This document shows, in pieces, positions 44,271 to 53,094 of a stretch of 63,249 bases of DNA. A program made the position numbers and the translations under genes. Source of the DNA: Jiangella asiatica (GTDB taxonomy: Bacteria > Actinomycetota > Actinomycetes > Jiangellales > Jiangellaceae). The DNA lies in assembly GCF_004349065.1 (NCBI RefSeq), contig NZ_SMKZ01000040.1:1-63249 (forward strand). The letters run 5' to 3'. How positions within the stretch are numbered: position 1 is the first letter of the stretch; every line of letters begins with the position of its first letter. The notes under the pieces are model-generated. The model did not search any database, was not told where the DNA came from, and worked only from the letters and a program-made list of their open reading frames with translations.

Positions 44271-44714
44271 GTGGTCACCCGCTACGACCCGTTCCGTGAC
44301 ATCGACCGTCTTGCCGAGCAGATGCTGGGTTCTGCTCGCAACGCCGCGACGATGCCGATGGACCTGTACCGTTCTGGCGACCACTACGTCATGCACTTCG
44401 ACCTGCCGGGCATCGACCCCGGCTCGTTGGACGTCAGCGTGAAGGACCGCACTCTGACGGTCCGGGGCCAGCGGACCGGGCGGTCCGAGGACGTCGAGTG
44501 GCTGAGCCGCGAACGTCCGATCGGCACGTACGTCCGGCAGCTCAACCTCGGCGCCGGCCTCCAACTGGACCACATCGAGGCCAGCTACGCCGATGGTGTC
44601 CTCACCCTCTCGGTCCCGGTCGCCGAGGAGGCCAAGCCTCGCCGCATCGAGGTTTCCCGCCCGAGCACGGCGAGGGTCATCGAGGCCGGACCGAGCGGAG
44701 CGACGACCACCTGA
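44271..44714 (+). CDS. Small heat-shock protein, Hsp20/alpha-crystallin family
   Basis: A 147-aa ATP-independent holdase. The N-terminal arm reads RYDPFRDIDRLAEQMLG. The alpha-crystallin domain spans about residues 30-125: MPMDLYRSGDHYVMHFDLPG, SLDVSVKDRTLTVRGQRTGR, RQLNLGAGLQLDHIEASYAD and GVLTLSVPVAEEAKPRRIEV (the conserved G-V-L-x-L-x-v-P). GTG 44271 is chosen because AGGAGG (44257-44262) is 8 bases away; the in-frame GTG at 44262 overlaps it. The 5' UTR of ~70 bases contains a CCCGC-GTGA-GCGGG hairpin and follows a CIRCE element, so HrcA control is expected. Confidence 0.93.
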   Translation: MVTRYDPFRDIDRLAEQMLGSARNAATMPMDLYRSGDHYVMHFDLPGIDPGSLDVSVKDRTLTVRGQRTGRSEDVEWLSRERPIGTYVRQLNLGAGLQLDHIEASYADGVLTLSVPVAEEAKPRRIEVSRPSTARVIEAGPSGATTT

Positions 44715-44740
44715 CAGACGGTCGACGCTCAGTGCACACC

Positions 44741-44777
44741 GCTCCCGCCGCGCCGGCCCGCCCGGCGTAGCGGGAGC
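44741..44777. terminator. Bidirectional terminator between hsp20 and lacI-like gene
   Basis: Outer 8-bp stem GCTCCCGC / GCGGGAGC (44741-44748 and 44770-44777) enclosing an inner CGCCGG / CCGGCG stem. It lies between two convergent stops. Confidence 0.7.
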
Positions 44778-44792
44778 ACGTGCTCCGGTGCC

Positions 44793-45803
44793 TCAGCCCG
44801 GAAGCCGGGCGCTGGTCTCGCGCACGACGAGCTTGGTCGGGACGGTGGTGACCTCCGGCTCGGCATCGACCACCGACCGCAACCGCTCCACCAGCGCGGC
44901 TGCGGCGATCCGGCCCTCCTCGCGGACGTCCTGGGCCACGGTGCTGAGCCCGAACAGCCACGACATGTCGTGGTCGTCGACGCCGACGACGGAGAGATCC
45001 TCCGGTACCCGCAGACCGCGCCGCCGTGCCTCGTAGATGACGCCCATCGCCACCTCGTCGGAGACCGCGAAGAGCGCGGTCGGCGCCTCCCCTCGCGCCG
45101 CCAGCTCCGAGAACGCGGCGATGCCGGCCTCGACGGTGAACTTGGCCGGCACCGTCAGCGCCGGGTCGGGCTCGACGCCCACCGACCGGAGCACCTCGAG
45201 GTAGCCCAAGCGCCGGTCCGGCGACACCGGGAACCCGAGATGGTCGTTGGGGTCGCCGCCGGCGAACGCGATCCGACGGTGTCCCAGCTCCACCAGGTGC
45301 CGGGTGGCGGTGCGCCCGACCTCGACGTCGTCGACGCGGACGCAGGACAGTCCTGCCACGATGGGCCCGACCACCATGACCGGCCGGCGCATCGCGTGCA
45401 GGGCCTGCACTTCGTCGTGCGTCAGCGGCAGGCTCATGATGAGCAGACCGTCGGCCCGCTTGCGCAGCAGCTGCGTGTCGAACACCTTGCGCCGGTTGGT
45501 CTCGACCTCGGACAGGTCGTAACGCAGGACGTCGTAGCCGTTGGCCGTCAGCACCTCCTGCGCACCCTCGAGGACGGCGGTGAAGTACCAGCCGCGGGCC
45601 ACCGGCGAGACCACCGCAACCGCACCCGTCCGCCCGGTGGGTAGCGCGGCCGCGCTGGGCGAGGCCACATAGCCCAGCTCGGCCGCGATGTCCTGTACCA
45701 GACGCCGGGTCGTCTCGGAGACGCCGGGCAGCCCGCGCAGCGCGCGGGACACCGTGGCGACCGAGACGCCGGCCCGGGCCGCAACGTCAACGATGCCGGT
45801 CAT
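44793..45803 (-). CDS. LacI-family repressor of the sugar ABC operon
   Basis: A 336-aa regulator. The N-terminal helix-turn-helix TGIVDVAARAGVSVATVSRA and hinge GLPGVSETTRRLVQDIAAEL with GYVASPSAAALPTGRTG are canonical. The periplasmic-binding-like domain has GAVAVVSPVARGWYFTAVLE, RKRADGLLIMSLPLT, RVDDVEVGRTATRHLVELGH with RRIAFAGGDPN and PTALFAVSDEVAMGVIYEAR. ATG 45803 follows GAGGA at good spacing; ATG 45812 overlaps that site. It is the last gene after the binding protein and two permeases, only 33 bases behind the second permease, so it is probably co-transcribed and represses the operon through the CGTAAWCGTT sites upstream. Confidence 0.92.
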   Translation of the reverse strand: MTGIVDVAARAGVSVATVSRALRGLPGVSETTRRLVQDIAAELGYVASPSAAALPTGRTGAVAVVSPVARGWYFTAVLEGAQEVLTANGYDVLRYDLSEVETNRRKVFDTQLLRKRADGLLIMSLPLTHDEVQALHAMRRPVMVVGPIVAGLSCVRVDDVEVGRTATRHLVELGHRRIAFAGGDPNDHLGFPVSPDRRLGYLEVLRSVGVEPDPALTVPAKFTVEAGIAAFSELAARGEAPTALFAVSDEVAMGVIYEARRRGLRVPEDLSVVGVDDHDMSWLFGLSTVAQDVREEGRIAAAALVERLRSVVDAEPEVTTVPTKLVVRETSARLPG

Positions 45804-45836
45804 CACACACATCCTCGCGGCGGCCAGACCAGGACA

Positions 45837-46751
45837 TCACCCCTTGACGCTACCGGCGAGCAGGCCACGGACGAAGTAGCGCTGCAGGAACACGAACACG
45901 ATCACCGGGATCACGATGGAGACGAACGCGCCCGCGGACAGCAAATGCCACGTACTGCCGCGACTGCCGGACAGCTCCGCCAGCCGTGCCGTCAGCGGCT
46001 GGATGTCCTGAGCGCCGGTAGCCATGGTGATCGCGACCAGCAGGTCGTTCCAGACCCACAGGAACTGGAAGATCGCGAACGCCGCGATGGCGGGCGTCAC
46101 CAGCGGGACCATGATCCGCGTGAAGATCGTCACGTGGCCGGCGCCGTCCACCCGGGCGGCTTCCATCAGCTCGGCGGGCACCTCCCGCATGAAGTTGTGC
46201 AGCAGGAAGATCGCCAGCGGCAGCGCGAAGATCGTGTGCGAGATCCACAGCGGCCAGAACGTCCCGTTCAGGTCGGCGTCGACGTAGATGCGCAGCAGCG
46301 GGATCAGCGCTACCTGCAGCGGCACGATCTGCAGCGCGAACACGGCGACGAACAATGTGTCGCGGAACGGGAACCTCATCCAGGCGAACGCATAGGACGC
46401 CAGGCACGCTATCGAGACCGGAATGATCACCGACGGGATCGTGATGATGATCGAGTTGATGAAGTAGGTCGACAACGACGTGCCGCCGTACAGCACCTCG
46501 TCGTAGTTGTCGAGCGTCAGCTGCGGGTCGGAGAACCAGTTCCACCAGCCCGAGGTCCGGATGTCATTCTCGGGACGGAACGACGTCAGCAGCAGGCCGA
46601 ACGTCGGCAGCGTCCAGAGCACCGCGATGACCAGCGCGGCGAGCGAAGCCCACCGCGAGGTGAGCCGCTTGCGGGCCCGTCCGGTGATGGTGGCCGGCTC
46701 GACAGTGGCCAGCTCCTCCTGCAGGGCGGGAGTGGGAACCGCGGCCGTCAT
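45837..46751 (-). CDS. Sugar ABC transporter permease, MalG/AglG type
   Basis: A 304-aa inner permease with six membrane helices. A ~35-residue cytoplasmic N-terminus precedes helix 1 (LAALVIAVLWTLPTFGLLL). The ATPase-coupling EAA loop is VPAELMEAARVDGAGHVTIF followed by TRIMVPLVTPAIAAF. The C-terminus is VFLQRYFVRGLLAGSVKG, the usual G-A-V-K-G end of this class. It pairs with the other permease (4-base overlap) to import an oligosaccharide. Similarity of the binding protein to AglE suggests alpha-glucosides such as maltose, trehalose or sucrose, but specificity is not proven. Confidence 0.93.
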   Translation of the reverse strand: MTAAVPTPALQEELATVEPATITGRARKRLTSRWASLAALVIAVLWTLPTFGLLLTSFRPENDIRTSGWWNWFSDPQLTLDNYDEVLYGGTSLSTYFINSIIITIPSVIIPVSIACLASYAFAWMRFPFRDTLFVAVFALQIVPLQVALIPLLRIYVDADLNGTFWPLWISHTIFALPLAIFLLHNFMREVPAELMEAARVDGAGHVTIFTRIMVPLVTPAIAAFAIFQFLWVWNDLLVAITMATGAQDIQPLTARLAELSGSRGSTWHLLSAGAFVSIVIPVIVFVFLQRYFVRGLLAGSVKG

Positions 46752-47713
46752 CGGTAGTCCGCCTTTCGCAGCTGTCGGACGTTGTAGACCACGATCGGGA
46801 TCACCAGGACGAACAGCAGCACCGCGAGGGTCGACGCCAGGCCGGTGTCACCGAGCTGGAAGCCCTGGGTATAGAACTCGTTCGCGACGACGCTGGTGTC
46901 GAACTGGCCGCCGGTCATGGTCCGGACGATGTCGAAGACCTTCAGGGTGCCGATCGAGATGGTCGTCAGCACCACCACCAGCGCCGGGCGGATGCTCGGC
47001 ACCGTGATGTAGCGGACCATACGCACACCGGTCAGGCCGTCCAGCTGCGCGGCCTCGGTGATGTCGGACGGGATCGCCTTGATGGCGGCCGACAGCACGG
47101 TCATGGCGAACCCGGCCTGAACCCACACCATGACGACGATGAGGAACACCGTGTTCAGCGGCGTGTCGACGAGGAAGTGCCGGGGCTCCATGCCCAGCCA
47201 CACCAGGATCTGGTTGAGCAGGCCGACCTGCTCGATGTTCTGCTGGTCCGGCCGGTACTCGTAGACGTACCGCCAGATGATGGACGCGCCCACGAGCGAG
47301 ATGGCCATCGGCAGGAAGATGACGGCCTTCGCGGCGGCTTCGATGCGTGCCCGGTCGACCAGTACCGCGTACACCAGGCCGATGAACGTCGCCAGTATCG
47401 GTGTCAGGATGACCCAGACCGCGGTGTTGCGCAGCACGACCAGCATGGCGGAGTCGGTGAATATGTCGCTGTAGTTGTCCAGCCCGACGAAGCTGTCACT
47501 GGTGCGGTCGAAGAACGATTGGTAGATCGTGCGGACCGCCGGATAGATCAGCCCGATCCCGAGCAGCAGCAGCGCCGGCAGCACGAACGCCAGCGACTGC
47601 CAGATGTCGACGCGCCGCTTGGCCCTGCCGACGAGCAGCAGGATCGCACCCATGACGCCGACGAAAAGGGCGATGGCCAGCGCCATCTGCCCGAACTTCT
47701 CGAAGTTGTCCAC
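46748..47713 (-). CDS. Sugar ABC transporter permease, MalF/AglF type
   Basis: A 321-aa permease with an extra N-terminal helix (residues ~10-30) before the usual six. PALLLLGIGLIYPAVRTIYQ, SFFDRTSDSFVGLDNYSDI and FLPMAISLVGASIIWRYVYE mark the fold; the coupling loop is IPSDITEAAQLDGLTGVRMV followed by RYITVPSIRPALVVVL. The extra helix and the QNIEQVGLLNQILVW periplasmic loop are as in AglF-like proteins. The stop overlaps the next permease start by four bases. It is preceded by a 13-bp intercistronic hairpin after the binding-protein gene, which may reduce permease output relative to binding protein. Confidence 0.93.
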   Translation of the reverse strand: MDNFEKFGQMALAIALFVGVMGAILLLVGRAKRRVDIWQSLAFVLPALLLLGIGLIYPAVRTIYQSFFDRTSDSFVGLDNYSDIFTDSAMLVVLRNTAVWVILTPILATFIGLVYAVLVDRARIEAAAKAVIFLPMAISLVGASIIWRYVYEYRPDQQNIEQVGLLNQILVWLGMEPRHFLVDTPLNTVFLIVVMVWVQAGFAMTVLSAAIKAIPSDITEAAQLDGLTGVRMVRYITVPSIRPALVVVLTTISIGTLKVFDIVRTMTGGQFDTSVVANEFYTQGFQLGDTGLASTLAVLLFVLVIPIVVYNVRQLRKADYR

Positions 47714-47749
47714 GTGTCACCCCTTCCGCTGACACGGAGACAGCCCCGA

Positions 47750-47794
47750 GACGGGCGGATCGCCGGGCACCAGCCCTCGCGCGATCCGCCCGTC
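47750..47794 (-). promoter_or_regulatory. Intercistronic hairpin after the binding-protein gene
   Basis: A 13-bp perfect stem (47750-47762 and 47782-47794) with a 19-base loop, between the binding protein stop and the first permease start. Comparable hairpins in mal-type operons stabilise the upstream mRNA and dampen downstream genes. Confidence 0.65.
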
Positions 47795-47807
47795 CGAGTG
47801 CCGTCTC

Positions 47808-49172
47808 CTACGGCCAGGCGGCTTCGACCGAGTCGACGACTTCCTGGGTGCTTGCGCCGGTCACCCAGTCGACCATGCCGGTCCAGAACGCGACCGTGCC
47901 GACCTCGGCCGGCATCAGGTCCGAGGCGTCGAACCGGAACACGGCTTCCTCGTCCTGGATGATCTCCGCCGAGAGCTGGTTCACCGGGCTCTCGTAGGCG
48001 TCGATCGGGACCGTGCGGTTGGCCGAGACGAAGTTGCCGTGGCTGGCCCGTTCAGCGTGCCAGTGGTCGCTGGACAGGTAGGTCTGGAACGCCTGGACCT
48101 CCGGACGCTCCGCGAACGCGGCCACGAACTCGCCGCCACCGAGCACCGGGTTGCCGTGCTCCTCCTCGATGCCCGGCAGGTAGAACGCGAAGACGTCGCC
48201 GTCCTCGGCCACCGTGACACCCTCGCCCCAGTTGGCCTGGTAGAACGACGCCTGGTGGTGCATCCAGCAGGTGCCGTCGAGGATCGGCAGGCCGGCGTCC
48301 TCGAACCGCGTCGTGGCGATGCTGGCCACGTCGCCGAGGCCGCCGTTGACGTACTCGTCGTTCTTGAGGATCTCGCCGACGGTGTCGAAGGCCTCGACGA
48401 CCTGCGGGTCGTTGAACGGGATCTCGTGGCGGTACCACTGGTCGTAGACGTCCGCGCCGGCGGTGCGGAGCATGACCTCCTCGACCCAGTCGGTGCCCGG
48501 CCACCCGGTGGCGTCACCGGAGCCGAAGCCGGCGCACCACGGAAGACCGCCGTCCGCCACGATCTGGTCCGACAGAGCGATCAGGTCGTCCCACGTCTCC
48601 GGGATCTCGTAGCCGGCACCCTCGAACGCCGACGGCGAGTACCAGACGAACGACTTGACGTTGGCGCCGAACGGTGTGCCGTAGTAGGTGCCGTCGACCG
48701 TGCCGTACTCGATCCACGACGGGTCGAACGACGCCTCCACGTTGGCCCGCGCCTCGTCGGGAGCCGGGACGACCGCGTCGTAGTCGCGCACCAGTGACGC
48801 CAGCAGGCCGGGCTGCGGGATGATGGCGATGTCGGGCGGGGACCCGCCCTGGATGCGGATCGGCAGCTGGGCCTCGAACTCGTCGGAGCCCTCATAGACC
48901 ACTGTTGCCCCGGTGCACTCCTCGAACAGGTCGAAGGACGCCTCGAGCGGTTCGTCCTCCGGCGCGACGATCGTGCTGTAGGCGGTCACCTCGGTGCCGC
49001 TGAGGTCGCCGTACTCCTCGGCGAACGCGCAGTCCGCGTCGCCGCCCCCTCCGTCGCCCCCCGCCGTGGAGTCGTCGTCGCCGTCGTCGCCACCGCACGC
49101 GGCAAGGACGAGCGACACGCTTGCAGCGAGGCCGACAGCCGCCCAGCTTTTGCGGGCGCTGCTCTTCGCCAT
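47808..49172 (-). CDS. Sugar ABC transporter substrate-binding lipoprotein (AglE-like)
   Basis: A 454-aa lipoprotein: signal MAKSSARKSWAAVGLAASVS with lipobox LAAC (Cys26), an acidic Gly/Asp linker, then a family-1 solute-binding fold. Recognisable parts are DLFEECTGATVVYEGSDEFE, PPDIAIIPQPGLLASLVRDY, YGTPFGANVKSFVWYSPSAF, PGTDWVEEVMLRTAGADVYD and QWYRHEIPFNDPQVVEAFD; the last two are close to alpha-glucoside binding protein AglE. ATG 49172 follows an excellent GGGAGGGAGG; the in-frame start at 49265 is rejected. First gene of the operon with two permeases and a LacI repressor. No ATPase gene is present, as usual for actinobacteria that share one multipurpose ATPase (MsiK). Confidence 0.93.
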   Translation of the reverse strand: MAKSSARKSWAAVGLAASVSLVLAACGGDDGDDDSTAGGDGGGGDADCAFAEEYGDLSGTEVTAYSTIVAPEDEPLEASFDLFEECTGATVVYEGSDEFEAQLPIRIQGGSPPDIAIIPQPGLLASLVRDYDAVVPAPDEARANVEASFDPSWIEYGTVDGTYYGTPFGANVKSFVWYSPSAFEGAGYEIPETWDDLIALSDQIVADGGLPWCAGFGSGDATGWPGTDWVEEVMLRTAGADVYDQWYRHEIPFNDPQVVEAFDTVGEILKNDEYVNGGLGDVASIATTRFEDAGLPILDGTCWMHHQASFYQANWGEGVTVAEDGDVFAFYLPGIEEEHGNPVLGGGEFVAAFAERPEVQAFQTYLSSDHWHAERASHGNFVSANRTVPIDAYESPVNQLSAEIIQDEEAVFRFDASDLMPAEVGTVAFWTGMVDWVTGASTQEVVDSVEAAWP

Positions 49173-49237
49173 GTGTGGGTCCTCCCTCCCAGAAGGGATC
49201 GGTCCGAGCACCTGCCGCTCGAATCCCAGTGCATGAA

Positions 49238-49298
49238 CGAAAACGTTTACGCTCGAAAATTGCAAGAGGCGTTCGGCAACTTCGCCGTAACGATTACG
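49238..49298 (-). promoter_or_regulatory. Two LacI-type operators upstream of the sugar ABC operon
   Basis: On the minus strand CGTAAACGTTTTCG (49251-49238) and CGTAATCGTTACG (49298-49286) share CGTAAWCGTT with the central CG typical of LacI operators. They lie 66 and 114 bases before the binding-protein ATG and are the best targets for the LacI protein encoded at the operon's end. Confidence 0.65.
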
Positions 49299-49345
49299 TC
49301 ACGTCGCCCCTGAAGCGCACGATGTCACACCGGAGACGGCGCGAA

Positions 49346-51025
49346 TCAGGTGTGACGGCGCGATGCGACCACCCGGAACCGCGACGCGACGAACGCCGAG
49401 TCGGTCAGGCAGGAGTTGGCGGCGGGGTTGGCCCCAGTGCCGTGGAAGTCGGAGAACGCCGCCGACTGGTTGACGTAGACGCCAGCGGTCAGGTTGATCG
49501 ACAGCGGCACGCCGGCGTCGACGGCGGCCTGCTCCGCGGCGTCGAGCACAGCCGGGTCGGTGGAGTACACCGACGCCGTCATGCCGCCGTGCTCGTTCAC
49601 GCTCGCGGCGAACCGCTCGATCGACTCCTGGGTGGAGCCGGTGGCGATGAGGAACGAGACCGGCCCGAAGCACTCCGCCGAGTAGGCCGACTCGTCTGCC
49701 GCGTCGACGCCGACGATGGCCGGCGTCCGGACGGTCGCGTCCGGCCAGGCCGGGTGCGCCAGTGAGCGGGCGGCCAGCACGGTCCGGCTGTCGCCGTCGA
49801 ACCCGTCCACGCGGCCGCGCACACTGTCGTTGACCACGGCGCCGAGGATCTCGACCGCGCGGGCGTCGTCGCCCAGCAGTTTGTCGACCGCACCGGCCAG
49901 CGCCGCGCCGAACTCGTCGAACGAGACGCGGCCCTGGTCGGTGATGACACCGGCTCTAGGCACGAAGATGTTCTGCGGCGCCGTGCACATCTGGCCGGTG
50001 TAGAGGCTGAGCGAGAACGCCAGGTTGCCAACCAGCCCCTGCAGGTCGTCGGTCGAGTCGACGACGACGGTGTTCAGTCCGGCCTTCTCGGTGAACACGA
50101 CGGCCTGGCGCGCGGTGTCCTCCAGCCACCGCCCGAATGCCGTCGACCCAGTGAAGTCGATGACCCGCACTTCGGGGCGGACAGCGAGCACGGCGGCCAG
50201 CCGGTCGGCCGGGTCCTCGGCGGCGAGCGTGACGAGGTCCGGGTCGAAGCCCTCCTCGGCGAGCACCTCGCGGATGGTCTGGACCGTGATGGCAAGCGGC
50301 AGGACGGCGTTCGGGTGCGGCTTGACGACGACGGCGTTCCCGGTGGCCAGCGACGCGAACAGGCCGGGCCAGGAGTTCCACGTCGGAAACGTGTTGCAGC
50401 CGATCACGAGCGCCACGCCGCGCGGCACGACGTGGTACGTCTTCGTCATCCGCAGCGGCTCGCCCTTGGCAGGCTTCTCCCAGAGCACCTCGCCAGGGAT
50501 GCGTCGCTGCTCCGCGTGCGCGTACGCCACTGCCTCCAGCGCCCGGTCCAGCGCGTGCGCGCCGCCGGCCTGAAACGCCATCACGAACGCCTGGCCGGAA
50601 GTGTGCATGACGGCGTTGGCCAGCTCGAAGATGCGCTCGTGCAGCCGGCCCAGCACCTCCAGGCACACTGCCGCGCGCCCATCCACGCCGGCTCGACGCC
50701 ACGCCGGCATGGCCGCCCGCGCCGCCGTCAGCAGCGCCGCCACGGCCTCGTCGGTGGCCGGGACCCGTGGGTAGCGCACGCCGAGCTCGGGGCCGAACGG
50801 GCTGCGCTCGGTGGCGACGGTGCCGTCGGCACCGGGGGTGTCGAGCGGGAAACCGGCGCCCCGCCAGGCCTCGAACGCGGCCAGACCGTCGGCCGCCGCC
50901 GTCTCGCCGTAGACGCGTGGGCTGGGTGACTCCGGGTACGCCGAGAAGTAGTCGCGCTCGGCGATGGCTGTTTCGGCGCGCTCGAGGAGGTCTCGGTGCC
51001 GATCGATCAGAACGCCCAGCGACAT
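49346..51025 (-). CDS. paaN: Phenylacetic acid degradation protein PaaN (aldehyde dehydrogenase fold)
   Basis: A 559-aa protein of the stand-alone PaaN type found in actinobacteria. An N-terminal helical part (LIDRHRDLLERAETAIAERD, FSAYPESPSPRVYGE) precedes an aldehyde dehydrogenase core: VVPRGVALVIGCNTFPTWNS, NAVVVKPHPNAVLPLAITVQ, DFTGSTAFGRWLE, VFTEKAGLNTVVVDSTDDLQ, the catalytic cysteine in SLYTGQMCTAPQNIFVPRAG, and SAECFGPVSFLIATGST. In phenylacetate catabolism such domains oxidise the ring-cleavage aldehyde. ATG 51025 sits behind GGAGGT. It is divergent from the paaH-paaI fusion across a 134-bp region that holds palindrome B and a TGTGACA/TGTCACA inverted pair (51044-51082), possibly a regulator site. 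Confidence 0.88.
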   Translation of the reverse strand: MSLGVLIDRHRDLLERAETAIAERDYFSAYPESPSPRVYGETAAADGLAAFEAWRGAGFPLDTPGADGTVATERSPFGPELGVRYPRVPATDEAVAALLTAARAAMPAWRRAGVDGRAAVCLEVLGRLHERIFELANAVMHTSGQAFVMAFQAGGAHALDRALEAVAYAHAEQRRIPGEVLWEKPAKGEPLRMTKTYHVVPRGVALVIGCNTFPTWNSWPGLFASLATGNAVVVKPHPNAVLPLAITVQTIREVLAEEGFDPDLVTLAAEDPADRLAAVLAVRPEVRVIDFTGSTAFGRWLEDTARQAVVFTEKAGLNTVVVDSTDDLQGLVGNLAFSLSLYTGQMCTAPQNIFVPRAGVITDQGRVSFDEFGAALAGAVDKLLGDDARAVEILGAVVNDSVRGRVDGFDGDSRTVLAARSLAHPAWPDATVRTPAIVGVDAADESAYSAECFGPVSFLIATGSTQESIERFAASVNEHGGMTASVYSTDPAVLDAAEQAAVDAGVPLSINLTAGVYVNQSAAFSDFHGTGANPAANSCLTDSAFVASRFRVVASRRHT

Positions 51026-51087
51026 CGCGGGACCTCCACCTTGTGTGACAGACTTACGCACGTTCGCTCCAACTGTGTCACATCATT

Positions 51088-51145
51088 CCCATGATCATCA
51101 ACGGTTGGCGACGCCAGGACGTGGCCAACCGTTGATGATCATGGG
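51088..51145. repeat. Palindromic repeat B, copy 2
   Basis: 58 bp, the same length as the core of copy 1. Outer arms (22 bp: 51088-51109 and 51124-51145) are perfect complements starting CCCATGATCATCAACGG; the middle differs from copy 1. It ends 14 bases before the PaaH-PaaI start, overlapping the probable 5' UTR. Confidence 0.93.
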
Positions 51146-51159
51146 GACGAGGGAGGTCC

Positions 51160-53094
51160 ATGGACCCGATCTCGCGGTCCGTGCCGGTCGGTGTGGTCGG
51201 CGCCGGCACCATGGGTGGCGGCATCGCCCAGGTGGCCGCGCTGGCCGGGCACGAGGTGCGGCTGCACGACACCGTCGACGGTGCCGCCGAGCGAGCGGTC
51301 GAGTCGGCACTGCGGCGGATGGCTCGGGCCGTCGACGGCGGGCGGCTACTCGCCGAGGAGGCCGAGGACGCGGCCGCCCGGTTGCGTGCCGTCGACACCG
51401 TCGACGACCTCGCCGGCTGCGGTCTGGTGGTCGAGGCCGTCGTGGAGGACCTCACGGTCAAACAGCCTCTCTTCGCGGCGCTGGAGGCGGTGTGCGGCCT
51501 CGACACGATCCTCGCCACCAACACGTCGTCGTTGTCCGTCGACGCCATCGCGGCCGCCCTGGCGCATCCGGGCCGCGTCGCCGGGCTGCACTTCTTCAAC
51601 CCCGCACCGGTGCTGCCGCTGGTCGAGGTGGTCAGCGGCAGGGGCACCGATCCCGGCGTCGCCGACATCCTGACCGCGACGGCGACGGCGTGGGGCAAGA
51701 CGCCTGTGCGCGTGACCTCGACACCGGGGTTCATCGTCAATCGCGTCGCCCGGCCCTTCTACGCCGAGGCGTTCCGACTGCTCGCGTCGCGCGCCGTCGA
51801 CGCCGCCACCGTCGACGCGATGCTGCGCGAGTCCGGAGGCTTCCGGATGGGCGCGTTCGAGCTGGCCGATCTGATCGGGCACGACGTCAACCTCGCGGTC
51901 GGACGGTCGGTCTGGGAGGCGTTCGGCCGCGACCCGCGCTTCGAGCCGTCCGCGCTGCAGGCACAGCTGGTCGCCGCCGGCCGGCTGGGCCGCAAGACCG
52001 GCCGCGGCGTCTACGCGGCGGACGAGGCTGCGCCGCAGCCATCGACGGCGCCACCCGTGCCCGCCACCGATGACGCGTGGGTTGGTGACGGGCCGCACGG
52101 ACATCCGGCGGCCGGCGCGGTGCGCTGGCAGGTCGGCACGCCCGACGTCCAGCTCCGGCCGACCGACGGGCGCACGGCCACCCAGCTCACCGGCGGCGGG
52201 CCGGTCACCGTCGTCGTCGCCGACCTGGCGCTGGACTACGCCAGTGCCACCCGGATCGGCATCGCGGCGCCCCAGCACGCGCCGCGGGAGCACGTGGACG
52301 CCGTCGTCGGGTTCCTGCAGGGTCTCGGCTACACGGTGACCCTGCTGCCGGACACGCCAGGGCTGGTGGTCGCCCGCACCGTCGCAATGCTCGCGGCGTT
52401 CGCCGCCGACGTCGTCGACGCGGGCGTGGCCAGCGCCGACGACGTCGACACCGCGATGCGGCTGGGCGTGAACTACCCGCACGGGCCGTACGCGTGGGGG
52501 ACCGACCTCGGCTGGGACTGGGTGGCCGGCGTGCTCGACGCGCTCGCCGCGGCCGAGGACCCACGCCGCTACCGGGTGTCGCCGGGGCTGCGAGCGCGGG
52601 CGGCGCTGGACGACCCCGGCGATGCCGTGTGGGACAGGGCCGACGGCTCGGGCGTCGCGCTCGCCCGGCGGGCCGCCGACGCCATGTGGGCCGGCGACGC
52701 CGCGTCCCAGGCGCTCGGCATGACCATCGAGGACGTGGCGCCCGGGCGGGCCCGCGTCACCATGCCGGTGCGGCGCGACATGGTCAACGGCCACGGCATC
52801 TGCCACGGCGGCCTGATCTTCGCGGTGGCCGACACCGCGTTCGCTTTCGCGTGCAATTCGCACAACCGCAACAGCGTCGCTCAGAGCTGCGACATCACGT
52901 TCGTCCGACCGGCCCGCGAGGGCGATGTCCTGCTCGCTGTCGCCACCGAGCGGCACCGCGACGGCCGCAACGGCATCTACGACGTCACGGTGTGGCGTCG
53001 CGACCCCGGCGGTGACGACCTGGTCGCCGAGTTCCGCGGCCGCTCGCGGGAGATCCCGGGCACGCTGGTCGAGGAGAAGGAGGACCAGCCATGA
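51160..53094 (+). CDS. paaH: Fusion of 3-hydroxyacyl-CoA dehydrogenase (PaaH) and PaaI thioesterase
   Basis: A 644-aa protein with two enzymes normally encoded separately. Residues ~8-190 are the NAD-binding dehydrogenase domain ([56 protein letters not shown]). Residues ~190-290 and ~395-475 are two C-terminal dehydrogenase domains ([40 protein letters not shown]). Residues ~497-640 are a hot-dog thioesterase with the PaaI core [20 protein letters not shown] (His549) and [20 protein letters not shown]. The first part oxidises 3-hydroxyadipyl-CoA; PaaI hydrolyses dead-end ring CoA esters. ATG 51160 with GAGGGAGG. It overlaps paaJ by four bases (ATGA). No stop or start lies between the domains, so the fusion is genuine in this sequence. 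Confidence 0.9.
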   Translation: MDPISRSVPVGVVGAGTMGGGIAQVAALAGHEVRLHDTVDGAAERAVESALRRMARAVDGGRLLAEEAEDAAARLRAVDTVDDLAGCGLVVEAVVEDLTVKQPLFAALEAVCGLDTILATNTSSLSVDAIAAALAHPGRVAGLHFFNPAPVLPLVEVVSGRGTDPGVADILTATATAWGKTPVRVTSTPGFIVNRVARPFYAEAFRLLASRAVDAATVDAMLRESGGFRMGAFELADLIGHDVNLAVGRSVWEAFGRDPRFEPSALQAQLVAAGRLGRKTGRGVYAADEAAPQPSTAPPVPATDDAWVGDGPHGHPAAGAVRWQVGTPDVQLRPTDGRTATQLTGGGPVTVVVADLALDYASATRIGIAAPQHAPREHVDAVVGFLQGLGYTVTLLPDTPGLVVARTVAMLAAFAADVVDAGVASADDVDTAMRLGVNYPHGPYAWGTDLGWDWVAGVLDALAAAEDPRRYRVSPGLRARAALDDPGDAVWDRADGSGVALARRAADAMWAGDAASQALGMTIEDVAPGRARVTMPVRRDMVNGHGICHGGLIFAVADTAFAFACNSHNRNSVAQSCDITFVRPAREGDVLLAVATERHRDGRNGIYDVTVWRRDPGGDDLVAEFRGRSREIPGTLVEEKEDQP

